Shown piece by piece: positions 56,575 through 64,000 of a DNA stretch of 64,000 nt. A program made the translations under genes and the position numbers. Where the stretch lies: assembly GCF_022811645.1 (NCBI RefSeq), contig NZ_CP094537.1, forward strand, positions 1 to 64,000, read 5' to 3'. Every line of letters begins with the position of its first letter. Position 1 is the stretch's first letter. The notes below the pieces were generated by a model, which worked only from the letters and a program-made list of their open reading frames with translations, was not told the DNA's origin and searched no databases. This DNA is from Hymenobacter monticola. GTDB taxonomy: Bacteria > Bacteroidota > Bacteroidia > Cytophagales > Hymenobacteraceae.

Positions 56575-57834
56575 ATGTATTTCCCCTCGTTCGCATCCCC
56601 CCTGCTGGTGGCTTCCCGCTGCCTGGCACTGACGGGCCTGCTCGCCGGCGCGGCCGCCTGCGGCAAAGAAGAAAAGCCCAAGGCCATCAGCCCCTCCGAA
56701 GTTGAGAACCCGGTCAAGGAGTCGGAGCTGACCACCGTGACCATCACCGCGGACGCGGAAAAACGGCTGGGCATTAAAACTGTGGCCGTCAAAACCGACA
56801 ACGTGCAGGCCACGCGGGAGGTAGGCGGCGAAATCCAGGCGGTGCCGGGCCAGGCCGTGACCATCGTGGCGCCCGTGCAGGGCACGCTGCGCGGCGGGGC
56901 GGGCCTGACGGCCGGCCAGCGCGTGCGTCAGGGGCAGACGCTTTATAGCCTGGTGCCGCTGCCCGCCGAGCGCGACCTGCTCACCCTGGACCAAGGCACG
57001 GCGCAGTCACGCACCCAACTGCAGGTGGCCCAGGCCCGCCTGCAGCGAGCCGAGGAGCTGCTGGCCGACCGCGCCGGTAGCGTGCGGGCCCGCGACGACG
57101 CCCGGGCTGACGTGGCCCTGGCCCAGCGCGCCCTGGCCGACGCCCGCGCCCGACAAGGGGCAATGAACGGCAACACCGGCGGCGGGCAGGCCCTGCCCAT
57201 CCGGGCGCCGCTGAGCGGGGTGGTGCAGCGCGTGAGCGTGGCGCCGGGCTCACTCGTTACGGCCAACACGGTTTTGTTGGAGCTGGCCGCGCTTAACAAG
57301 GTGTGGGTGCGCGTGCCGCTCTTCGTAGGCGACTTGCGCCGCTTGGGCAAGGAGCAGTCCGTAACGGTGCGGCCCTTGAACGGGGGCGCGCCGCGGCAGG
57401 CCCGGGCGGTGGAAGCCCCCTTGCTCAGCGCCTCGGCAGGGACCGGGACCGCCGGCACGGGGACGGCCAGCACGGGCACAGCCGACGTGTTTTACGAAAT
57501 TGACAACACCGACGAAGCGTTCCGGCCCGGCGAGCGGGTGGCCGTGGACGTGACGCTGGGCAACGCCGCGAGCGGGGCCACCAACGGCGCCACGGGAGCG
57601 GTGGCCAGTACGCCGGCGCTCACCATCCCGGCCGCCGCGCTGCTCTACGACGCCTCGGGCGGGCAGTGGGTGTACGTGCGCACCAAGCCCCTGCAGTACA
57701 CCCGTATGCGGGTGGAGGTGCAGCGGGCGGTGGGGGACCAAATCGTCATCTCGCGGGGCGTGAAAGCCGGCGCGGAGGTCGTGACCGACGGGGCGGCGGA
57801 GTTATTCGGAACTGAATTTGGCGGCAGCCACTAA
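56575..57834 (+). CDS. RND efflux adaptor (CzcB/CusB-like lipoprotein)
   Basis: The 419-residue protein has a lipobox-like ALTGLLAGAAAC, a barrel-sandwich part (TREVGGEIQAVPGQAVTIVA), a helical hairpin (LQVAQARLQRAEELLADRAG) and a beta-barrel (LFVGDLRRLGKEQSVTVRPL). A Gly/Thr-rich insert (residues about 285-305) is unusual. ATG 56575 is used. It links the TolC-like protein and the pump. Confidence 0.88.
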   Translation: MYFPSFASPLLVASRCLALTGLLAGAAACGKEEKPKAISPSEVENPVKESELTTVTITADAEKRLGIKTVAVKTDNVQATREVGGEIQAVPGQAVTIVAPVQGTLRGGAGLTAGQRVRQGQTLYSLVPLPAERDLLTLDQGTAQSRTQLQVAQARLQRAEELLADRAGSVRARDDARADVALAQRALADARARQGAMNGNTGGGQALPIRAPLSGVVQRVSVAPGSLVTANTVLLELAALNKVWVRVPLFVGDLRRLGKEQSVTVRPLNGGAPRQARAVEAPLLSASAGTGTAGTGTASTGTADVFYEIDNTDEAFRPGERVAVDVTLGNAASGATNGATGAVASTPALTIPAAALLYDASGGQWVYVRTKPLQYTRMRVEVQRAVGDQIVISRGVKAGAEVVTDGAAELFGTEFGGSH

Positions 57835-57932
57835 ATCAACGGGTGACCAAGCGAATAGCGGGACGGGTAAAGGCTCCAGTGGGGTTCTTTTCCCTTCGCC
57901 TAGTTGGCTGCTTACCCCTTTAGCCTAGACTT

Positions 57933-60900
57933 ATGAAGTGGATAATAGAATCGGCGCTGCGGCTGCGGCTGGTGGTCGTCATCTTGTTTGGCGTCTTGTT
58001 GGTAGCGGGCCTGCAGGTGGTGCGCAACACCCCGCTGGACGTGTTTCCGGAGTTCGCGCCGCCCTACGTGGAGGTGCAGACCGAGGCGCCCGGCCTGAGC
58101 ACGGCCGAGGTGGAAGCGCTGGTGAGCGTGCCATTGGAAAACGCGCTGAACGGCACGCCGGAGGTCAAGAAAATTCGCTCCAAATCGGTGCTGGGCCTCT
58201 CGTCGGTGGTGCTGTACTTTCCGCAGGGCATCGACATCAACAACGCCCGGCAGGCCGTGCAGGAGCGGCTGGCGCGGGTGGCGCCCACGCTGCCCGGCGT
58301 GGCCCGCCCGCCCGTCATGCTTTCGCCGCTGTCGTCAACCAGCCGGGTGCTCAAGATTGGGGTGTCGTCGGACAGTCTGACGCAGGTGGAAATGACGACC
58401 CTGGCCCGGTGGAGCATCCGTCCGCGCCTGATGGCCGTGCCCGGGGTGGCCAACGTGGCCATCTGGGGCCAGCGCGACCGGCAGCTGCAGGTGCTGGTGA
58501 ACCCCGAGCAGCTGCGCACCCTGGGCCTGACGCTGGCCGAGGTGGAAAAGGCCGCGGCCGACGCCACCACGCTGGCCGGCGGCGGCTTCATCGACTCGCC
58601 CAACCAGCGCCTGGCCGTGTCGCAAAGCTCGGCCATTCAGACCGCCGCCGACCTGGCCCAGATGCCCGTGACCTTCCGCAACGGCGTGAGCCTGAAGCTG
58701 GGCGAGGTGGCGCAGGTGGTGGAGGGCTTCCCCGCGCCCATCGGCGATGCCGTGATTAACGACGGCCCGGGCCTGCTGCTCATCGTGGAAAAGCAGCCCG
58801 GCGCCAACACCCTGGAAGTAACCCGGCAGGTGGAAGCGGCCCTGAACGCCATGCGACCCGGCCTGAAAGGGCTGGACATCGACTCGACCATCTTCCGGCC
58901 CGCGACCTTCATTGAGATGTCCCTGGCCAACCTGAACAAGTCCCTGCTCATCGGCTGCGTGCTGGTGGTGCTGGTGCTGCTGTTCTTTCTGTACGAGTGG
59001 CGCACGGCCCTCATCAGCGCGCTGGCCCTACCCACCTCCCTCATCGCGGCGGCCTTGGCCCTGCGCTACTCCGGCAAAACCATCGACACCATGGTATTGG
59101 CCGGCCTCATCATCGCCCTGGGCGAGGTGGTGGACGACGCCATCATCGACGTGGAAAACATCATGCGCCGGCTGCGGCTCAACCACGAGGCCGGCTCGCC
59201 CAAAACGGCGTTTGCCGTGGTGTACGAGGCCAGCATGGAGGTGCGCTCGGCCGTGATTTACGGCTCGGTCATTGTGGCGCTGGTGCTGCTGCCCATTTTC
59301 CTGCTACCGGGGTTATCGGGGGCGTTTTTCCAGCCGCTGGCCTTTGCCTACGTGCTGGCCATCCTCGCCTCGCTGTTCGTGGCCCTGACGTTGACGCCGG
59401 CGCTGGCGCTGATTCTGCTGCCCAAAGCGGCTGAGAAGAAGTCGAAGGACTCGCCCGTCGTGGCCTGGCTCAAGCGGCACTACGCCCGCATCCTGCCCGG
59501 CCTGCTGGCCCGGCCCAAGGGCGTGGCCTGGTCGCTGACGGCGGCCGCGGTCATCTCCATGCTCACGCTGCCGTTTTTCGGCCAGGAGTTTCTGCCCAAC
59601 TTCAAGGAGTACGACTTCCTGATGCACTGGGTGGAGAAGCCGGGCACTTCGCTGCAGGCCATGAGCCGCATCACCGTGCGGGCCAGCAAGGAACTGCGGG
59701 CCATCCCCGGCGTTCGCAACTTCGGCGCCCACATCGGGCGGGCCGAGGTGGCCGACGAAGTGGTGGGTCCCAACTTCACCGAGCTGTGGATTTCCGTGGA
59801 CCCCAAGGTGGACTACGAACAGACCGTGGCCAAAATCCAGACCGTGGTGGACGGCTACCCGGGCCTGTACCGCGACCTGCTGACTTACCTGCGGGAGCGA
59901 ATTAAAGAGGTGCTCACCGGCACTTCGGCCACCATCGTGGTGCGCATCTTCGGCCCCGACCTCGACCAGCTGTACACCAAGGCCAAGGAAGTGGGCGCCA
60001 AGCTCGAAGGCGTGGAGGGCGTGGTCGACCTGAAAGTGCAGCAGCAAACGCTGGTACCGCAGATTCAGGTGAAGATGAAGCCCGAAGCCGCGGCCCGCTT
60101 CGGCCTGAACCCCGGCACCGTGCTCCAGGCAATCAGCACGCTGGTGAAGGGCCGCAAGGTGGGCGAAATCTACCAGGAGCAGAAGATTTTCGACGTGGCC
60201 GTGTGGGGCCAGCCGGCCGTGCGCTCTGACTTCGGCGCCGTGCGCGACCTGCTCATCGGCCTGCCCGGCGGCGGGGCCGTGCCCCTGCGCGAAGTGGCCG
60301 ACGTGCGCATCGTGCCCACGCCCAACGAAATCACCCGCGAAGCGTCCTCCCGCCGCATCGACGTGACGCTGAACGTGCGCGGCCGCGACCTGGGCTCGGT
60401 GGCCCGCGACGTGCAGGCGCAGGTCGACGGCGTGGCCTTTGGCAACGGCTACCACCCCGAAATCCTGGGCGAGTACGCCGAGCGACAGGCCTCGCAGAAC
60501 CGCATGCTGAGTCTGGTGCTGCTCTCGCTGGTGGGCATTTTCTTGGTGCTGTATACTGACTTCGGCACCGTGCGCCTGGCGGTAATCGGGATATTGAGCT
60601 TGTTCTTCGCCGTGTCGGGCTGTTTGCTGGCCGCGTTTCTCTCCGGCGGGGTACTCTCGCTGGGCTCCATCGTGGGCTTCATCACGGTGCTGGGCGTAGC
60701 CGCCCGCAACAGCATCATGCTGGTCAGCCACTACCGCCACCTGGAGGTGGAGGAAGGCATGCCCTTCGGCAAAGAACTGATTATTCGCGGCTCGCTGGAG
60801 CGGGTGTCGCCCATCATCATGACAGCCCTGACCTCGGTGCTGGCCCTGCTGCCCATCATCCTGGCCGGGAACGAGCCGGGCTCGGAAATCGAGCACCCCA

Positions 60901-61031
60901 TGTCGGTGGTGATTCTGGGCGGCGTCATTACCTCCACCGTGCTCAACCTGCTGGGCATGCCGGCGCTCTACTGGGCCTTCGGGCGCAAGGCGGGTGCGGA
61001 GCCCGTGCCAGCTGAGCCAGCTGTTTCGTAG
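57933..61031 (+). CDS. RND efflux pump, heavy-metal (CzcA/CusA) type
   Basis: The 1032-residue inner-membrane protein has the twelve-helix RND pattern. It begins with [20 protein letters not shown] and has [20 protein letters not shown] and a transmembrane-4 proton-relay segment [19 protein letters not shown] typical of the CzcA/CusA (HME) branch. It should export metal cations; the exact metal is not shown by sequence. It lies 98 bp after the adaptor gene. Confidence 0.92.
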   Translation: MKWIIESALRLRLVVVILFGVLLVAGLQVVRNTPLDVFPEFAPPYVEVQTEAPGLSTAEVEALVSVPLENALNGTPEVKKIRSKSVLGLSSVVLYFPQGIDINNARQAVQERLARVAPTLPGVARPPVMLSPLSSTSRVLKIGVSSDSLTQVEMTTLARWSIRPRLMAVPGVANVAIWGQRDRQLQVLVNPEQLRTLGLTLAEVEKAAADATTLAGGGFIDSPNQRLAVSQSSAIQTAADLAQMPVTFRNGVSLKLGEVAQVVEGFPAPIGDAVINDGPGLLLIVEKQPGANTLEVTRQVEAALNAMRPGLKGLDIDSTIFRPATFIEMSLANLNKSLLIGCVLVVLVLLFFLYEWRTALISALALPTSLIAAALALRYSGKTIDTMVLAGLIIALGEVVDDAIIDVENIMRRLRLNHEAGSPKTAFAVVYEASMEVRSAVIYGSVIVALVLLPIFLLPGLSGAFFQPLAFAYVLAILASLFVALTLTPALALILLPKAAEKKSKDSPVVAWLKRHYARILPGLLARPKGVAWSLTAAAVISMLTLPFFGQEFLPNFKEYDFLMHWVEKPGTSLQAMSRITVRASKELRAIPGVRNFGAHIGRAEVADEVVGPNFTELWISVDPKVDYEQTVAKIQTVVDGYPGLYRDLLTYLRERIKEVLTGTSATIVVRIFGPDLDQLYTKAKEVGAKLEGVEGVVDLKVQQQTLVPQIQVKMKPEAAARFGLNPGTVLQAISTLVKGRKVGEIYQEQKIFDVAVWGQPAVRSDFGAVRDLLIGLPGGGAVPLREVADVRIVPTPNEITREASSRRIDVTLNVRGRDLGSVARDVQAQVDGVAFGNGYHPEILGEYAERQASQNRMLSLVLLSLVGIFLVLYTDFGTVRLAVIGILSLFFAVSGCLLAAFLSGGVLSLGSIVGFITVLGVAARNSIMLVSHYRHLEVEEGMPFGKELIIRGSLERVSPIIMTALTSVLALLPIILAGNEPGSEIEHPMSVVILGGVITSTVLNLLGMPALYWAFGRKAGAEPVPAEPAVS

Positions 61032-61036
61032 CGGTT

Positions 61037-62684
61037 ATGACAGGCATCTGCCTCACCGTAAAAGCCATAAGCCGGCCGCCCGCGGCTTGGACCGGTACCG
61101 TGCTCGTGTTGCTGCTCAGCAGCTGCCTGACGCCGCGCACGGCCCTGCCGCCCCCGGTGGCGGTGGGGCCTGAAACGGTGCGGGTGGGGCCTGAAACGGT
61201 GCGGGTAGGGCCTGAAACGGTGCGCACGGTGGCCGGGGCCCAGTACGAGCGGGGCCGGCTGCACCGCTGGCTCTGGGGCACCCACTACCGGACCATCTGG
61301 GCCACACCCGTCACCGTGCCCGTGCTGCACCTGGCCACGGCCGTGCCGGGCGGGTTCACCCCGCTGCGCGAGGGGGGCTCGTTTCAAACCAAAAACCTGC
61401 GCCTGGAAACCCCCACGGGGCGCCAGTACGTGCTGCGCTCGGTGGACAAGGACGCCACCCACGCGCTGCCCGCCAGCCTGCGCGACGGCTGGGTGGGCCG
61501 GCTGATGAAGGACCAGACCAGCGTGATTCATCCCTACGGGGCCTACATCGTGCCGGCCCTGGCCGATGCGGCGGGCGTCTACCACACCAACCCGCGCCTG
61601 GTGTACCTGGGCGACGACCCGGGCCTGGGCGAGTTCCGGGCCTCGTTTGCCAACGCCCTCTACCTGCTGGAAGAGCGGCCCGACGGCGACCAGCGGGCCG
61701 TGGCCAGCTTCGGCCGCTCGGCCCGGGTGGTCAGCTCCCGGCAGGCGTTCGAGCACCTGCGGGCCGACAACCGCCACCGCGTGGACGCCCGCCACTACCT
61801 GCGCAGCCGGCTGTTCGACATGTGGCTGGGCGACTGGAGCCGGCGCGAGGACCAGTGGCGCTGGGCCACCTACGCCCGGCCCGACAGCGCCGTGCTGTAC
61901 CGGGCCATCCCGCGGGACCGGGACCACGCCTTTTTTAAGTTCGACGACGGGGTGCTCACCCGCCTCATCAGCTACGTCAAGGCCAACTACCAGAGCTTTG
62001 GGCGGGAAATCCGGCTCGCCGACGTGGAGGGCCTGAACCAAGCGGCCCGGCCCATGGACAAGTCGCTGCTGGTGTACCTCACCGCCGCCGACTACCAGCA
62101 GGTGGCGGACTCGTTGCGCCAGCAGCTCAGCGACGCCGTGATTGACCGCGCCCTGCAGGCGTGGCCGGCGCCGGTTCAGGCGCTGTCCGCCCGCGAGTTC
62201 GGCGACAAGCTGCGGGCCCGGCGCAGCCAGCTGCCGGCCGTGGCCGGCCGGTTCTACGAGCTGCTGGCCCGCGACGTGGAGCTGCCCGGCACGGACCGGG
62301 CCGAGCGTTTCGTAGTGGAAGGCGTGGAAGGCCGCCAGCTGCGGGTGCGGGTGCTGGACGTTGCCAGTGGGGCGCTGGTGGGGGAGCGCACCTTCGACGC
62401 CCAGTTCACGCGCCGCCTGCACCTGTTTGGGCTGGGGGGGCGACGACGTGTTTGAGGTGCGCGGCCACCTGCCCGCCGGGCTGGCCGTGGCGCTCTACGA
62501 CGGCGCGGGCCGGGACCGGTTCACGTTTGCCCCCGACCTGCAGGCGCCGGACAAGGTCGTGGTGCGAGAGAGCGGCGACGGCAACCAACTGGCCGAACAC
62601 CCAGCAGTCAAAACCGAGGCGTACCGGCCCCAAGCCGACGAGTTCGACGCCGCCGGTTGGCTGCTGCGCCACCGCCTGTATTAG
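61037..62684 (+). pseudogene. large lipoprotein gene with a frameshift in a G7 run
   Basis: A lipoprotein signal (TVLVLLLSSC) starts a protein of about 548 residues if one G is removed from the G7 run at 62434-62440. The first frame ends 15 bp after the run (62455); the other frame continues GGDDVFEVRGHLPAGLAVAL to 62684. Residues 43-63 are three perfect VGPETVR repeats (21 bp each). The body has no family that I can name, but the GGDDVFEV end is common in Bacteroidota surface proteins. It could be a real mutation, phase variation or a sequencing error. Confidence 0.7.
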
Positions 62685-62773
62685 CCGAAAATAGATGGCT
62701 TGGGCAGTTACGTCGTAGCTGCCGGGAGCGCCAGCCCCGTTCACCAACTTTTCTCACCTTATTTGCCCGTCCC

Positions 62774-63190
62774 ATGTGGTGGCACTACGCCTTGCTTTCC
62801 GCCCTGTTTGCCGCACTGACTGCCGTCCTGGCCAAGGTGGGCATCAGGGGCGTGGATTCTAACCTGGCCACGGCCGTGCGCACGGCCGTGGTGCTGGTGC
62901 TGGCCTGGGGCATCGTGTACTTTCGGGGCGGGCTCGCCGGCCTGCCCGCGCTCACCCGCACCAACCTGTTGTTTCTGGGGCTGTCGGGGCTGGCCACGGG
63001 CCTGTCGTGGCTCTGCTACTTCCGGGCCCTGCAGCTGGGCACGGTATCGCAGGTGGCGCCCGTCGACAAATTGAGCGTGGCGCTGGCCATCGGCCTGTCG
63101 GTGGCGTTTCTGGGCGAGCGGCTGAGCTGGCAGACCGGCGTGGGCGCCGCCCTCATCGTTGCCGGCACGCTGGTGCTGGTCTGGAAATAA
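62774..63190 (+). CDS. small EamA-type membrane protein, 138 aa
   Basis: The protein has five hydrophobic helices of one EamA half (LLSALFAALTAVLAKVGIRG at the start, ALIVAGTLVLVWK at the end). It is a half-size member of the DMT transporters (COG2510-like) and probably acts as a dimer. ATG 62774. The substrate is unknown. Confidence 0.8.
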   Translation: MWWHYALLSALFAALTAVLAKVGIRGVDSNLATAVRTAVVLVLAWGIVYFRGGLAGLPALTRTNLLFLGLSGLATGLSWLCYFRALQLGTVSQVAPVDKLSVALAIGLSVAFLGERLSWQTGVGAALIVAGTLVLVWK

Positions 63191-63250
63191 ACCCCCACCT
63201 AGGGAATGCCGGGCATCTACCCTATAATAAGGAGCGAAAAAGCCGCTGCT

Positions 63251-63282
63251 CAGAATTCCCACAGAATCGAATGGCTTCTTTG
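63251..63282 (+). promoter_or_regulatory. regulon promoter 6 (upstream of the response regulator)
   Basis: CAGAAT (63251-63256) and CAGAAT (63262-63267) are 11 bp apart, then 7 bp, then CTTCTTTG (63275-63282), with the TTTG of the -7 box. It suggests that the regulator controls its own gene. Confidence 0.55.
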
Positions 63283-63306
63283 GTCTTTATCCCCTGACCC
63301 TCCCTT

Positions 63307-63984
63307 ATGAAACTGCTGCTGGTAGAAGACGAAGCGGCCCTGCGCCTGACCCTGGTGGACGCGCTCCGCCAGGGCGGCTACGTGGTGGAAGTGGCCGCCG
63401 ACTTCGCGCAGGCCTACGAGAAAATCAAGCTTTACCAGTACGACTGCGTGCTGGTGGATTTGACCCTGCCCGACGGCGACGGGCTGGATTTGGTGCGCAC
63501 GCTCAAGGCCGACGGCTCGCTGGCCGGGGTGCTGGTACTCACCGCCCGCGACGGCATCGACGACCGGGTGCAGGGCTTGGATTTGGGGGCCGATGACTAC
63601 CTGGTCAAGCCCTTCCACCTCTCCGAGCTGAACGCCCGGCTCCGGGCCCTGCTGCGGCGGCGCCAGTTTCAGGGCCAGCACCACATCGTGTTTCGCGACC
63701 TGCTGGTCTGGCCAGAGTTGGCCGAAGTGCACGTAAGCGGGGAACTGCTCACGCTCACCCGCAAGGAGTACGATTTGCTGCTCTACTTCCTGGCCAACCC
63801 CGGGCGCCTGCTCACCAAGGAAGCCGTGGCCGAGCACCTGTGCGGCGACCAGGTGGACGCGGCCGACTCGTTCGACTTCATCTACACCCACATGAAGAAC
63901 CTGCGCAAAAAGCTGCAGGAAAAGGGGGCCGACGGCTACATCCGCACCATCTACGGCGTGGGCTACAAGCTCAGCACCGAATAA
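63307..63984 (+). CDS. OmpR/PhoB-family response regulator
   Basis: The 225-residue regulator has a receiver domain with phospho-acceptor D51 (DCVLVDLTLPDGDG) and K101 (DYLVKPFHLS), then an OmpR-type winged helix (about 130-222) with LTLTRKEYDLLLYFLANPGR and RTIYGVGYKL. OmpR-type proteins bind tandem half-sites one turn apart, which fits the CAGAAT pairs upstream of it and of five other genes here. A sensor kinase gene probably starts at 63987. Confidence 0.93.
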   Translation: MKLLLVEDEAALRLTLVDALRQGGYVVEVAADFAQAYEKIKLYQYDCVLVDLTLPDGDGLDLVRTLKADGSLAGVLVLTARDGIDDRVQGLDLGADDYLVKPFHLSELNARLRALLRRRQFQGQHHIVFRDLLVWPELAEVHVSGELLTLTRKEYDLLLYFLANPGRLLTKEAVAEHLCGDQVDAADSFDFIYTHMKNLRKKLQEKGADGYIRTIYGVGYKLSTE

Positions 63985-63986
63985 TA

Positions 63987-64000
63987 ATGCTTACGCCCCC
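63987..64000 (+). CDS. start of the next gene, probably the sensor kinase (partial)
   Basis: An ATG lies 2 bp after the regulator's stop (MLTP...) and runs off the window. Response-regulator genes in this position are normally followed by their histidine kinase; only four codons are visible. Confidence 0.4.

Noticed and set aside
59313..60896. Long open frame of 527 codons on the minus strand inside the RND pump gene
   Set aside because: It is antisense to a strongly conserved gene, rich in His, Gln and Arg, and arises from the GC-rich codon pattern.
60968..62422. Open frame of 484 codons on the minus strand under the lipoprotein gene
   Set aside because: Same reason: antisense, biased composition, no start context, no family.

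Overview
This window is a large conjugative plasmid (or the plasmid-like part of one) from a GC-rich member of the Bacteroidota, most likely Cytophagales and Hymenobacter-like. The evidence is Bacteroidota-type promoters (-7 box TAnnTTTG), genes that mostly lack Shine-Dalgarno sites, a Bacteroidota traE/F/G/I/J/K/M/N conjugation operon, a 287-residue Bacteroidota-type primary sigma factor, and a Rep_3-type initiator preceded by iterons. The assignment rests on remembered family features, not on a database search.

Layout: 0-5.8 kb holds small, mostly minus-strand plasmid orphans. 5.9-8.9 kb is a cargo patch with an SMR (Gdx/SugE-like) exporter, a Crp/Fnr regulator, two GNAT acetyltransferases and a DMT exporter. 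9.0-11.0 kb is the replication module: iterons, an AT-rich stretch, an operator made from inverted iteron halves, and repB. 11-12.8 kb has a lipoprotein and hypotheticals. 12.8-13.7 kb encodes a second RpoD-like primary sigma factor. 13.76-15.18 kb is a complete non-autonomous Tn3-type element (38-bp terminal repeats, 5-bp target duplication GTGTA) with a MITE nested inside it. 15.3-21.1 kb holds minus-strand plasmid orphans and an ArdC antirestriction protein. 21.1-24.2 kb has an Abi_2 (AbiD/AbiF) HEPN abortive-infection protein, a 16-residue tandem-repeat protein, a Tn3 tnpA remnant and a secreted trypsin-like protease. 24.2-31.6 kb is the minus-strand mobilisation half: a Toprim primase-like protein, a DUF3945-like protein, an XRE regulator, the coupling protein, the relaxase and a MobC-like accessory protein. 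31.6-32.4 kb is a non-coding hub with a candidate oriT and about 20 GAGGC repeats in front of parA. 32.4-45.0 kb is the plus-strand tra operon. 45.0-48.5 kb is a minus-strand cluster running higB-higA-140 aa-272 aa-VbhA-like antitoxin-Fic. 48.9-64 kb is a metal and envelope-stress island: ChrA, DUF1259, PepSY-like proteins, two PAP2 phosphatases, a TolC/adaptor/RND efflux system, and an OmpR-type response regulator with the start of the next gene.

Three observations stand out. (1) Five otherwise unrelated minus-strand proteins (relaxase, Toprim primase, DUF3945-like protein, Fic protein and the 272-aa protein) end in the same basic tail, [KR][KR]R[GA]P[KR][LF], after a proline-rich linker; this is a candidate translocation signal for the encoded type IV secretion system. 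(2) Six promoters in the resistance island share one architecture: two hexamers CAGA(A/T)T spaced 11 bp apart, then 7 bp, then the -7 box. This is probably the operator of the OmpR-type regulator encoded there. (3) A VbhA/VbhT-like antitoxin and Fic toxin pair carries the same tail on the toxin and has changes in both the Fic motif and the antitoxin motif. Together these suggest a plasmid that delivers proteins as well as DNA to its recipients.
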